Shown here in pieces: positions 44,039 through 52,099 of a stretch of 64,000 nucleotides of DNA (its first letter is position 1; the number at the start of each line of letters is the position of its first letter). The DNA comes from Achromobacter sp. MYb9 (lineage in GTDB: Bacteria > Pseudomonadota > Gammaproteobacteria > Burkholderiales > Burkholderiaceae_B): positions 310,001-374,000 of the forward strand of contig NZ_PCOQ01000002.1 in NCBI RefSeq assembly GCF_002975275.1. The letters are read 5' to 3'. The notes under the pieces were generated by a model, which was not told where the DNA came from, did not search any database, and was given only the letters and a program-made list of their open reading frames with translations. The position numbers and the translations under genes are program-made.

Positions 44039-46015
44039 CTACGCGGCCTTGGCGGTGATGGCGGGGAACGTCTTGACGGATCGGATCTTCAGATCGGCCG
44101 AGATCTTGCCGGAGCGTCCGTCTTCGAACTTCACTTCGGTCTCGATGAACTGCGATTGCTTGCCGCCGAACAGCGCGTCGATCAGCACGCCGTACTTCTG
44201 CGCGATGAAGGCGCGGCGCACCTTGCGCGTGCGCGTCAATTCGTCGTCGTCCGGGTCCAGTTCCTTATGCAGGATCAGGAAGCGGCTGACTTGCGAAGCC
44301 GACAGTTTCGGGTCGGTGGCCAGGTCGGCGTTGACCTGCTCGACGCATTCCGCGATCAGTTGGTAGACCTCGTCCTTGGCGGCCAGGTCGGTGTAGCCAG
44401 CGTAGGGCAGCCCGCGTCGCTCGGCCCAGTTGCCCACGGCTTCCAGGTCGATGTTGATGAAGGCGCAGACGTCTTCGCGGTCGGCGCCGAAGGCCACGGC
44501 TTCCTTGATGTGCTGGAAGAACTTCAGCTTGTTCTCGATGTACTTGGGCGCGAACAGGCTGCCGTTGGCCAGCTTGCCCACGTCTTTCGCGCGGTCGATG
44601 ATCTTCAGTTGGCCGTCGGTGTCCAGATAACCCGCGTCGCCGGTATGGAACCAGCCGTCGGCGCTGCGCGCCTCGGCCGTGGCATCGGGATTGCGGTAGT
44701 ACTCCTTGAAGAGGCCCGGGCTTTTGACCAGGATCTCGCCGTTGTCCGCCACCCGGATCTCGACGCCGGCCACGGGCGGGCCAACGGTGTCGTCGCGCAC
44801 GTGGCCGTCGGGCTGCACGCAGACGAACACGGACGTTTCGGTCGAACCGTACAACTGCTTCAGGTTGATGCCGATAGAGCGGTAGAAGACAAAAAGGTCG
44901 GGGCCGATGGCTTCGCCGGCGGTGTAGGCCACGCGCACGCGGCTCATGCCCAGCGCATTGCGCAGCGGGCCGTAGATCAGCGCGTTGCCCAGCGCGTAGC
45001 GCAGGCGGTCCCAGGCGTTGACGGATTCGCCGTCCAGGATTTTGGTGCCGACGCGGCGCGCCAGGTTCATGCAGGCGCCGAACAGTTTGCGCTTGATGAA
45101 ACCCGCGTCTTCCATGCGGATCATCACGTGGGTCAACAAGCCTTCCAGCACGCGCGGCGGCGCAAAATAGTAGGTCGGCCCGATGTCGCGCATGTCGATC
45201 GACACCGTGTCGGGCGATTCGGGGTGGTTCACGGTGAAGCCCGTGACCAGCAGTTGCGTGTACGAGAACATGTTCTGGCCGATCCATGCGGGCGGCAGAT
45301 ACGCCAGCACGTCTTCCTGGTCGGTCAGCTTTTCCATGTCGGACACGGCGCGCGCGCGGTCGATCAGCGCATGGTGCGTCAGCACCACGCCCTTCGGTTT
45401 GCCGGTGGTGCCCGAGGTATAGAACATGGCGGCCGGGTCGTGTGGCTGCACGGCGGCGATGGCGCGGGAAAGAAAATCCGGGTGCTGGGCGGCGTATTCC
45501 TGGCCCCGCGTTTCCAGCTGTTCATATGACAGCAGCATGGGGTCCGAGTAATGGCGCAGGCCGCGCGGATCGTCGAACACCACGTGCTGCAAGGCCGGGC
45601 ATTGCTCGCGCACTTCCAGCATCTTGTCGACCTGTTCCTGGTCTTCCACGACGGCCACGCTGATCTCGGCGTCTTGCAGCACGTAGACCATCTCTTGCGC
45701 GACGGCATCCTGGTAGAGCGGCACGGGGATCGCGCCCAGCGACTGCGCCGCCATCATCGCCATATACAGGCGTGGCCGGTTCTCTCCGATGACGGCCACG
45801 TGCATGCCGGGGCGGATGCCCAGCGAGGCCAGACCGTTCGCCACATGGCGGACATGCGCCGCCACGTCGGACCACGTAAGGGTTTGCCAGATCCCCAGAT
45901 TTTTTTCACGTATCGCGGGCCGCGACCCGCGAACTTCGGCATGCGCGAACAGCAGCGCTGGAAAGGTGTCCAGCGCCGCCGGCACCTGTGCAGATGCGGG
46001 CGATGAATGTGCCAC
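44039..46015 (-). CDS. AMP-forming long-chain/aromatic acyl-CoA synthetase
   Basis: 658 residues. Adenylation motifs are 'AMFYTSGTTGKPKGVVLTHH', 'YGSTETSVFVCVQPDG' and 'DGWFHTGDAGYLDTDGQLKI'. Like FAA1/FadD15-type enzymes it ends with an extra C-terminal segment ('TRTRKVRRAFIAQKYG') and no short PPK-type end. It should activate an acid to its CoA ester in the cytoplasm. The start is GTG 46015, with GGAGGAG five bases upstream; the frame upstream is open but unlikely. It is the first gene of Liv operon 1, so import and activation are coexpressed. Confidence 0.9.
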   Translation of the reverse strand: MAHSSPASAQVPAALDTFPALLFAHAEVRGSRPAIREKNLGIWQTLTWSDVAAHVRHVANGLASLGIRPGMHVAVIGENRPRLYMAMMAAQSLGAIPVPLYQDAVAQEMVYVLQDAEISVAVVEDQEQVDKMLEVREQCPALQHVVFDDPRGLRHYSDPMLLSYEQLETRGQEYAAQHPDFLSRAIAAVQPHDPAAMFYTSGTTGKPKGVVLTHHALIDRARAVSDMEKLTDQEDVLAYLPPAWIGQNMFSYTQLLVTGFTVNHPESPDTVSIDMRDIGPTYYFAPPRVLEGLLTHVMIRMEDAGFIKRKLFGACMNLARRVGTKILDGESVNAWDRLRYALGNALIYGPLRNALGMSRVRVAYTAGEAIGPDLFVFYRSIGINLKQLYGSTETSVFVCVQPDGHVRDDTVGPPVAGVEIRVADNGEILVKSPGLFKEYYRNPDATAEARSADGWFHTGDAGYLDTDGQLKIIDRAKDVGKLANGSLFAPKYIENKLKFFQHIKEAVAFGADREDVCAFINIDLEAVGNWAERRGLPYAGYTDLAAKDEVYQLIAECVEQVNADLATDPKLSASQVSRFLILHKELDPDDDELTRTRKVRRAFIAQKYGVLIDALFGGKQSQFIETEVKFEDGRSGKISADLKIRSVKTFPAITAKAA

Positions 46016-46184
46016 GTTGTCTCCTCCGGTTTGGGCACATCGCGCCTGACCTCCGCGGGAGCGGTAGTGGCGATGAAGGGCTTGACCAGTTGGTTTTAGA
46101 TTTACGGCAGGAGTTAAGGTATAAGGTTGGGTTGCTACCAACTGTCACCATCGCGACATTCAAGGAACTTTTAGGGTATTCCCG

Positions 46185-46892
46185 ATGCAGCTAGCCGACT
46201 CCCTGCAACTTGCCGCGGCCTGGTTTCGCTTGCTCAATGCGGAACAGCAGATGCGCGTCGAACGGGACCTGACCGTGCAGCAAGTCGTTGCCGGATCGAT
46301 CATAGAGCGCAAAGGCGAACTCGCCCAGGCTTGGATCGGCGTACTGGCCGGGTTGGTCAAGGTGTCGGTCGGCAATGCCGAGGGCAAAGTCGCCTCGCTG
46401 ACCGGCGTGCCTGCCGGCGGCTGGATCGGCGAAGGCTCGTTGCTGAAACGCGAAGTCCGCAAATACGACATCGTCGCGCTGCGCGATTCGGTGGTGGCGC
46501 GCCTGCCGGCCCCTACGTTCGACTGGTTGCTGGATACCAGCATCCCCTTCAACCGCTATCTGCTCCATCAACTGAACGAGCGCGTGGCGCAGTTCATCGG
46601 CAAGGCGGAGCACGACCGGCTGCTGGATCCCGACGCCCGCGTGGCGCGCTGCCTGGCCGAGCTCTTCAACCCTTTGCTGTATCCGGGCATGGGGATGCGG
46701 CTGACGATTACGCAAGAAGAAGTCGGCTATCTGGCCCGGGTATCGCGCCAGCGCGCGAACCAGGCGCTGCGCAAGCTGGAAGAGGCGGGCCTGCTGAACG
46801 TGGAATACGGCGCCGTCCGCGTGCTGGATCTGGATGGCCTGAAGCTGTACGGGTCCGACCGCAGCACGGTCGAGGGCGAACAGACGGCCTGA
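46185..46892 (+). CDS. Crp/Fnr-family transcriptional regulator
   Basis: 235 residues. The N-terminal cyclic-nucleotide-binding-like barrel (about 20-130) lacks the cysteine cluster of Fnr. The C-terminal winged helix contains 'LTITQEEVGYLARVSRQRAN' with recognition helix 'SRQRANQALRKLEEAG'. It is divergent from the acyl-CoA synthetase operon across a 169-base gap and is the obvious candidate to regulate it. Its ligand is unknown. Confidence 0.9.
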   Translation: MQLADSLQLAAAWFRLLNAEQQMRVERDLTVQQVVAGSIIERKGELAQAWIGVLAGLVKVSVGNAEGKVASLTGVPAGGWIGEGSLLKREVRKYDIVALRDSVVARLPAPTFDWLLDTSIPFNRYLLHQLNERVAQFIGKAEHDRLLDPDARVARCLAELFNPLLYPGMGMRLTITQEEVGYLARVSRQRANQALRKLEEAGLLNVEYGAVRVLDLDGLKLYGSDRSTVEGEQTA

Positions 46893-46920
46893 GGCGCGCA
46901 AATTCCCAAGAAAAAAACGC

Positions 46921-46949
46921 TTGACGATAAATAGTGCGCTATTTAATAT
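46921..46949 (+). promoter_or_regulatory. ohrR promoter with overlapping palindromic operator
   Basis: TTGACG (46921-46926) and TAATAT (46944-46949) are 17 bases apart. Between them AAATAG (46929-46934) and CTATTT (46939-46944) form an inverted repeat around TGCG. The word GTGCGCTAT is found, inverted, as ATAGCGCAC (47455-47463) before ohr. This is likely an OhrR operator. Confidence 0.7.
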
Positions 46950-46955
46950 TGCGCA

Positions 46956-47417
46956 ATGAAATCCAGATCCAAACCCAAAGGCGCATTGAATCCGCTGCTG
47001 CTGGATAGCCAGCTGTGCTTTGCGCTGTACTCGACGTCGCTGGCGATGAGCAAGGTGTACCGCAAGCTGCTGCGCGGGTTGGACCTGACCTATCCGCAGT
47101 ATCTGGTGATGCTGGTGCTGTGGGAAGGTGACGAGATTACGGTGACGGATATCGGCGACCGCCTGTTCCTGGATTCCGCGACGCTGACGCCGCTGTTGAA
47201 GCGCCTGGAAGCGGCGGGACGGGTCAGCCGGAAGCGTGCCGTGGACGACGAGCGCCAGGTGATCGTGTCGCTGACCACGGAAGGCCGCGATTTGCGGGAG
47301 CGGGCGCAAGCGATCCCGCACGCCATCGCGGGCGCCGCGCAGTGCACGCTGGACGAGGCGCAGGGCATGATGAAGACGCTGCATGCGCTGCGAGAGAAGC
47401 TGGTCGACAGTCTTTGA
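46956..47417 (+). CDS. ohrR: OhrR, MarR-family organic-hydroperoxide sensor
   Basis: 153 residues. The N-terminal '[20 protein letters not shown]' carries the peroxide-sensing Cys21. The winged helix contains '[23 protein letters not shown]' in which the recognition helix sits. Oxidation of Cys21 by organic hydroperoxides releases the repressor from its operators. It is followed by ohr 158 bases downstream on the same strand. Confidence 0.94.
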   Translation: MKSRSKPKGALNPLLLDSQLCFALYSTSLAMSKVYRKLLRGLDLTYPQYLVMLVLWEGDEITVTDIGDRLFLDSATLTPLLKRLEAAGRVSRKRAVDDERQVIVSLTTEGRDLRERAQAIPHAIAGAAQCTLDEAQGMMKTLHALREKLVDSL

Positions 47418-47423
47418 AGGGAA

Positions 47424-47444
47424 GGATGATGCCTGTCATCATCC
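47424..47444 (+). terminator. Hairpin between ohrR and ohr
   Basis: GGATGATG (47424-47431) and CATCATCC (47437-47444) make a perfect 8-base stem with a 5-base loop, 6 bases after the ohrR stop. No U-tract follows, so it may be a weak or factor-assisted terminator, or an mRNA-end stabiliser. Confidence 0.45.
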
Positions 47445-47454
47445 GGTCTAATAC

Positions 47455-47463
47455 ATAGCGCAC
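47455..47463 (+). promoter_or_regulatory. OhrR-operator-like word upstream of ohr
   Basis: ATAGCGCAC matches the inverse of the word within the ohrR promoter (46934-46942). A partial second half, ATGCTATTTAG, follows at about 47475-47485. It lies about 110 bases upstream of the ohr start and supports joint control by OhrR. Confidence 0.5.
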
Positions 47464-47575
47464 GATGTAATCGCATGCTATTTAGTTTTAAGCAGGTCCG
47501 CAGGTTATCGGTAAGCGCCGCGGCGGGAGGGCCCGCCAGGCGAGGCAGTTCAACTTTCAATAAAGGAAACGCATC

Positions 47576-48001
47576 ATGTCTATCGAAAAAGTTCTCTACC
47601 GCGCCAATGCCACCGCCACCGGCGGCCGTGAAGGCCGTGGCGTCAGCGACGACGGCAACCTGGACGTCAAACTGACGACGCCGCGCGAACTGGGCGGCGC
47701 GGGCGCGGCCGGTACCAATCCCGAACAACTGTTCGCCGTGGGCTATTCGGCTTGCTTCCTGGGCGCGATGAAGTTCGTCGGCGGCCGCGACAAGATCGCC
47801 ATCCCGTCGGACGTGTCGGTGAACGGCATCGTCGGCATCGGGGCCATCCCGACGGGATTCGGCATCGAAGTCGAATTGAAGATTTCGTTGCCGGGAATGG
47901 AGCGTGAGTTGGCCGAGAAGCTGGTGGCGGCGGCGCACATCGTTTGCCCGTACTCGAATGCGACGCGTGGGAATATCGATGTGACGTTGACGATCGTCTG
48001 A
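47576..48001 (+). CDS. ohr: Organic hydroperoxide reductase Ohr
   Basis: 141 residues. The two active cysteines are Cys60 ('[11 protein letters not shown]') and Cys124 ('[13 protein letters not shown]'), matching Ohr rather than OsmC. Arg and Glu partners are present in 'GREGRGV' and 'NPEQLF'. It reduces fatty-acid and other organic peroxides with dihydrolipoyl electrons in the cytoplasm. An SD (AAGGAA) precedes ATG 47576. Confidence 0.95.
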   Translation: MSIEKVLYRANATATGGREGRGVSDDGNLDVKLTTPRELGGAGAAGTNPEQLFAVGYSACFLGAMKFVGGRDKIAIPSDVSVNGIVGIGAIPTGFGIEVELKISLPGMERELAEKLVAAAHIVCPYSNATRGNIDVTLTIV

Positions 48002-48360
48002 TCTTTAACCACGACGCAAGACGCCGCGTAAGCCCCACGAGGCCGCCCGCGCGGCCGGCCTGGGGCGGGCCCCGCAAGATGCTCCACCACACCCCACCAT
48101 CGATCCGAAGCCAAAGCACACGGTTCGTCCCAGCTGCAATGAGATTGCAGCTATCGGAGCTCGGCGCGTGGGTGGCCTGGGGTGCGCGGGGAGTCGATAA
48201 GCCCGAGGGAATCTGAAGGCAGCGGCCGCAGGCCGCAACGAAGATGACAAGGGGGCAGTCCGGAGCGAAGGCTCCGGACCGCAATCGTTGACCCGCGCAC
48301 CCCAGGCCATCCACGTGCCGGGCGGCCCAAGAACGCCAACGCCCGCACAAAAAACCCGCT
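48002..48360. other. Gene-free stretch with dense hairpins, between ohr and Liv operon 2
   Basis: About 360 bases between the convergent genes. Apart from the large inverted-repeat element described separately, it holds GCTGCAAT/ATTGCAGC (about 48133-48151) and GC-rich palindromes (about 48042-48080). A run of six A (about 48349-48354) would give U6 on the minus strand after livF, though no stem clearly precedes it. No gene is credible here. Confidence 0.55.
48162..48320. repeat. Large inverted-repeat element with 29-base arms
   Basis: Left arm 48162-48190 and right arm 48292-48320 are complementary over 29 bases; the only two exceptions would be G-U pairs in RNA. The inner 18 bases (48173-48190 with 48292-48309) match perfectly. 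The loop contains two more hairpins, GCGGCC/GGCCGC (about 48222-48236) and GTCCGGAGC/GCTCCGGAC (48258-48279). It has the shape of a folded mobile or regulatory element; no coding capacity. Confidence 0.7.
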
Positions 48361-49083
48361 CTAATGCCCCCCCCCAAGATAAGCAGCAACCACCGCCGGA
48401 TCATCTCGTAGCTTCTCCGCGCTGCCATGCACGGAAATGCGCCCGTTCTCCAGCACGTACCCGTAGTCCGCCACATTCAACGCCGCCGCCGCGAACTGTT
48501 CCACCAGCAGCATCGTGACGCCTTCGTCCTTCAGCCGGGCGATGATCCGGAATACTTCCTCTACCAGGATCGGCGCCAGTCCCATGGACGGTTCGTCCAG
48601 TAGCACCAGTTCAGGGTTCAGCATCACGGCGCGGGCCATGGCCAGCATTTGCTGTTCGCCGCCGGACAGGGTGCCGGCCAGCTGTTCGCGGCGCTCCTTC
48701 AAGCGCGGGAACAGGTCCATGGCGCGCCCCAGGTCGGCTTGCACGTCGCCTTTGGGGCGGCTGCCGGTCAGGCGCGGGAACGCGCCAAGCAACAGATTGT
48801 CGGTCACGGACAGGGTCGGGAACACGCGGCGGCCTTCCGGCGAATGGGCCAGGCCCAGCCGCGCGATGCGGTGGGATTCCAGGCCGTCGATGCGCTTGCC
48901 GCTAAGCGTGACCTCGCCCGCGGTCGGGCGGATCATGCCGGACAGCGCCCGCATCGTGGTGGTCTTGCCGGCGCCGTTGGAGCCGATCAGCGTCACGACC
49001 TTCGCCTTCGGTACCTCCATGCTGATACCGTGAAGCACCTTGACCTTGCCGTAACCTGCTTCCAGATTCTTGATCGATAGCAT
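48361..49083 (-). CDS. Liv-type ABC transporter ATPase (LivF type), operon 2
   Basis: 240 residues. Walker A 'IGSNGAGKTTTMRAL', signature 'TLSGGEQQMLAMARAV', Walker B 'LVLLDEPSMGLAPI', and 'MLLVEQFAAAALNVADYGYV' typical of LivF. It is the last gene of the second Liv operon, 18 bases after the fusion gene. With the fused LivG domain it energises import. Confidence 0.95.
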   Translation of the reverse strand: MLSIKNLEAGYGKVKVLHGISMEVPKAKVVTLIGSNGAGKTTTMRALSGMIRPTAGEVTLSGKRIDGLESHRIARLGLAHSPEGRRVFPTLSVTDNLLLGAFPRLTGSRPKGDVQADLGRAMDLFPRLKERREQLAGTLSGGEQQMLAMARAVMLNPELVLLDEPSMGLAPILVEEVFRIIARLKDEGVTMLLVEQFAAAALNVADYGYVLENGRISVHGSAEKLRDDPAVVAAYLGGGH

Positions 49084-49101
49084 CTTGTTGTCCTCTTGGC
49101 G

Positions 49102-51024
49102 TCAGGCGGGCGCGCCGCCCAGATACGCCTCGATAACCTTGGCGTTGCTTTGCACTTCGTTCGGCAGGCCTTCGGCAATTTTCTGGCCGAAGTCCAGCAC
49201 CGACACGGTGTCGCACACTCCCATCACCACATCCATATGGTGTTCGATGAGGATCAGCGTGATGCCGTGATCGCGAACCTTGCGGATGATGGCCAGCAAC
49301 TCGACGATGTCGGGCGCGGTCAGGCCGGCCGCGGGCTCGTCCAGCAGCAACAACTGCGGGTCCAGCGCCAGCGCGCGGGCGATTTCCAGCAGGCGCTGCT
49401 TGCCATAGGGCAGGTTGCGGGCCTCTTCGTTGGCCAGCGATTCCAGGCCGACGAACTCCAGCAGCGCCATCGCGCGGGCCCGGGCGCCTTGCTCTTCGCC
49501 CTTCCACTTTGGTGTGCGCAGCGCGATGCCGGCCAGCCCCGTGGTGAAGGTGTGGTGCAAGCCCACCAGCACGTTTTCAAGCGCGGTCATCTCGCCAAAC
49601 AGTTGCACGTTCTGGAACGTGCGGGCGATGCCGGCGGCCGCGATGTCCGCGGGCGCCAGTCCGACCAGCGACTTGCCCGAAAATTCCACCGCGCCGGCGG
49701 TGGGCACGTAGATGCCCGTCAGCACGTTCATCATGGTGCTCTTGCCGGACCCGTTGGGACCGATCAGGCCATGGATGGTGCCGCGCTTGATGGTCAGGTC
49801 CACCTCGTTCAGCGCTTTCAGCCCGCCGAACTGCATCAGCACGCTCTTGGCCGTCAGCAGCGTTTCGCCCTTGCCGGCCACGGCATCGGGCACGGCCTCT
49901 TGTTCCTTCACCAGGTCCGACTTCACCGACAGCGCCGCGCGGCGGTTCGAGAAGAACAGGTTGCGAACGAAGCCGACGATGCCGTCGGGTAGGTAGTACA
50001 CGACAAACAGGATCATGGCGCCGAAGATGGTCAGGCGCCAGTCGGTGACGGCGTCCAGCCAATACGAGAAGGCCGCCAGCACGATGGTGCCGACCACGGG
50101 CACCACCACGCGCCGGGGTTCGGCGCGGCCCTTGGACACCGCGATGACGCTGCCCACGGTCACCAGGATGGCCACGGCCAGGGCGATCAGCCGGAACGTG
50201 CCGATGTCGTCCAGCATCTTGGGTAGCAGCACGATGATGGAGGCGCCCAGCAGGGCGCCCATGCGGCTCTTGCGGCCCCCCATGATGATGGCCAGCAGGA
50301 ACAGGATGGTCAGTTCGAAGTTGTACGTGTTGGGCGAGATGTACTGCTCGGAATACGAGTACAGCGCGCCCGCCAGGCCGGCAAAACCGGCGCTGATCAC
50401 GAAGGCGAACACTTTGTGCCGGTAGACCGACACGCCCATGCAGTCAGAGGCGATCGGACTGTCGCGCAAGGCCTCGAACGAACGGCCCAGGTGCGACTTC
50501 AGGATGCGGTGCACCACAATCAGCGAGATCACCAGCAGCGCGCCCACCAGCCAGAAGTACTCGCTTTTCGTCAGGATGTGCCCGCCGATGGACGGCTTGG
50601 GGATCTTGATGCCTAAGGGGCCTTCGGTCATGAAGGTCATCTCGTTGATCAGGATCTGGATGATGGTGCCGAACGCCAGCGTCACCATGGCCAGATACGG
50701 ACCGGTGACCCGCAGCGCGGGCAGCGCCAGCACCGCGCCGAACGCCGCCGCGATCAGGATGGCGGCGGGAAGGATCACCCAGATGGGCATCTGCAGATGG
50801 AAGAACAGTACGCCCGCGACATACGAGCCGATGCCGAACAGCCCGGCATGGCCCAGCGACACCTGGCCGGTGTAGCCCACCACGATATCGAGCCCGAACA
50901 GCAGGATCGAATAGATCATGATCGTTTCGACCAAATGCAGGTAGTACGTGTTGGTCACGCCCAGCGGCACGGCGGCCAGGCACGCCACGGCGACGACAGA
51001 AAGCAATAGGTGCAGGGGTTTCAT
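49102..51024 (-). CDS. LivM-LivG fusion: ABC permease and ATPase in one protein, operon 2
   Basis: 640 residues. Residues about 1-360 are a LivM permease with 8-10 membrane segments ('DIVVGYTGQVSLGHAGLFGI' is the landmark). Residues about 385-640 are a LivG ATPase: Walker A 'IGPNGSGKSTMMNVL', 'ARTFQNVQLFGEMTALENV', signature 'LPYGKQRLLEIARAL', Walker B 'LLLLDEPAAGL'. The fusion is a natural two-domain arrangement known in Burkholderiales, not a frameshift artefact, because the linker (about 360-385) is well formed and in frame. Confidence 0.94.
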   Translation of the reverse strand: MKPLHLLLSVVAVACLAAVPLGVTNTYYLHLVETIMIYSILLFGLDIVVGYTGQVSLGHAGLFGIGSYVAGVLFFHLQMPIWVILPAAILIAAAFGAVLALPALRVTGPYLAMVTLAFGTIIQILINEMTFMTEGPLGIKIPKPSIGGHILTKSEYFWLVGALLVISLIVVHRILKSHLGRSFEALRDSPIASDCMGVSVYRHKVFAFVISAGFAGLAGALYSYSEQYISPNTYNFELTILFLLAIIMGGRKSRMGALLGASIIVLLPKMLDDIGTFRLIALAVAILVTVGSVIAVSKGRAEPRRVVVPVVGTIVLAAFSYWLDAVTDWRLTIFGAMILFVVYYLPDGIVGFVRNLFFSNRRAALSVKSDLVKEQEAVPDAVAGKGETLLTAKSVLMQFGGLKALNEVDLTIKRGTIHGLIGPNGSGKSTMMNVLTGIYVPTAGAVEFSGKSLVGLAPADIAAAGIARTFQNVQLFGEMTALENVLVGLHHTFTTGLAGIALRTPKWKGEEQGARARAMALLEFVGLESLANEEARNLPYGKQRLLEIARALALDPQLLLLDEPAAGLTAPDIVELLAIIRKVRDHGITLILIEHHMDVVMGVCDTVSVLDFGQKIAEGLPNEVQSNAKVIEAYLGGAPA

Positions 51025-51027
51025 CGC

Positions 51028-51900
51028 TTACACCTTCTTGATCGCGGTCTTGCCGAACAGGCCGGCGGGCTTGAAGGTCAGAACGAGCAGCAGCAACACC
51101 AATCCCGGCACGTCTTTGTACCCCGTCGAAAGATAGAAACCGGTGGTTGTTTCGGCGATCCCCAGGATCAGCCCGCCCACCACCACGCCCATCCCGCTGG
51201 ACAGGCCGCCGATGATCGCCACGGCGAATGCCTTAAGGCCCAACACCGCGCCCATGGTGGCGCCGGTCAGCGTCAACGGCGCCACCAGGACGCCGGCGAA
51301 TGCCGCCGTCAACGACGACAGCGCGTAGGAAAACGTGATCACCATGCCGGTGTTGATACCCATCAATCCCGCCGCGTCGCGGTCATTGGAGGTGGCGACG
51401 AAGGCCTTGCCGTAGATGGATTTGCGGTTGAAGATTTCTACCAGGATCATCATGCCCAGCGCGCCGAAGACGACAAGCAGCTCCATGGGCAGCACGTTCG
51501 CGCCGAACACCTGGATCGGCGCTTCGGGCAGCGGGGACGGGAAGCGCAGGTCGTCGCGGCCCCAGATGTTCTCGGCCACGTTCTTGAAGATGATCCCCAA
51601 GGCGATGGTGGCCATGATCCAGCCGAATTCCGATCGTGTCTTGATGGCCGGCCGCACGCCCACCCGTTCGACCAACGCACCTTGCGCAAAACCGAAAATG
51701 CAAACGATGGGGATCATGACCCAATAGTTCACGCCCAGGCCGACCAGCGTCAGTCCGACCAACGCGCCCAGCATCAAGGCTTCGCCCTGGCCGAAGTTCA
51801 AGGTGCCCGATGTGGCGAACGTAAGCTGGTATCCGAACGCGATGACGGCATAGATCATGCCTAGCGCGATACCGCTATAGATAAGCTGTAGAAGAATCAT
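51028..51900 (-). CDS. Liv-type ABC transporter permease (LivH type), operon 2
   Basis: 290 residues and about 8 membrane segments. 'FATSGTLNFGQGEALMLGAL' and 'AIIGGLSSGMGVVVGGLILG' are LivH signatures. ATG 51900 fits the family start; the frame is open a little further. It precedes the fusion gene by three bases. Confidence 0.94.
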   Translation of the reverse strand: MILLQLIYSGIALGMIYAVIAFGYQLTFATSGTLNFGQGEALMLGALVGLTLVGLGVNYWVMIPIVCIFGFAQGALVERVGVRPAIKTRSEFGWIMATIALGIIFKNVAENIWGRDDLRFPSPLPEAPIQVFGANVLPMELLVVFGALGMMILVEIFNRKSIYGKAFVATSNDRDAAGLMGINTGMVITFSYALSSLTAAFAGVLVAPLTLTGATMGAVLGLKAFAVAIIGGLSSGMGVVVGGLILGIAETTTGFYLSTGYKDVPGLVLLLLVLTFKPAGLFGKTAIKKV

Positions 51901-52016
51901 GGGTGTGTTTTCATAACGCCGGCGTTCCGTTCCTGGCAACGCCCGCGGAACGCGGTGTTCAGTTGTCCAAGGCGCTGCGCGCCACCTGCATCACATGAAG
52001 CGGGAAGGGCATGATC

Positions 52017-52099
52017 GAAGCGGCGCGAAAGCGGCATTGCCGGTCCGCCGCGGCGCTCCCCGGTGGGGAAGCGCCGCGCCCGATTCGGGAGTGGGCCGA
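52017..52099 (-). repeat. GC-rich hairpin repeat behind the livK stop (copy A)
   Basis: GCGGCGC (52050-52056) and GCGCCGC (52071-52077) enclose TCCCC...GGGGA, giving a near-perfect 12-base stem. The flanking GCCGGTCCGC and AAGCGC blocks recur at 56.9 kb. It starts within 25 bases of the livK stop and may work as a terminator or mRNA-end stabiliser. Confidence 0.6.
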
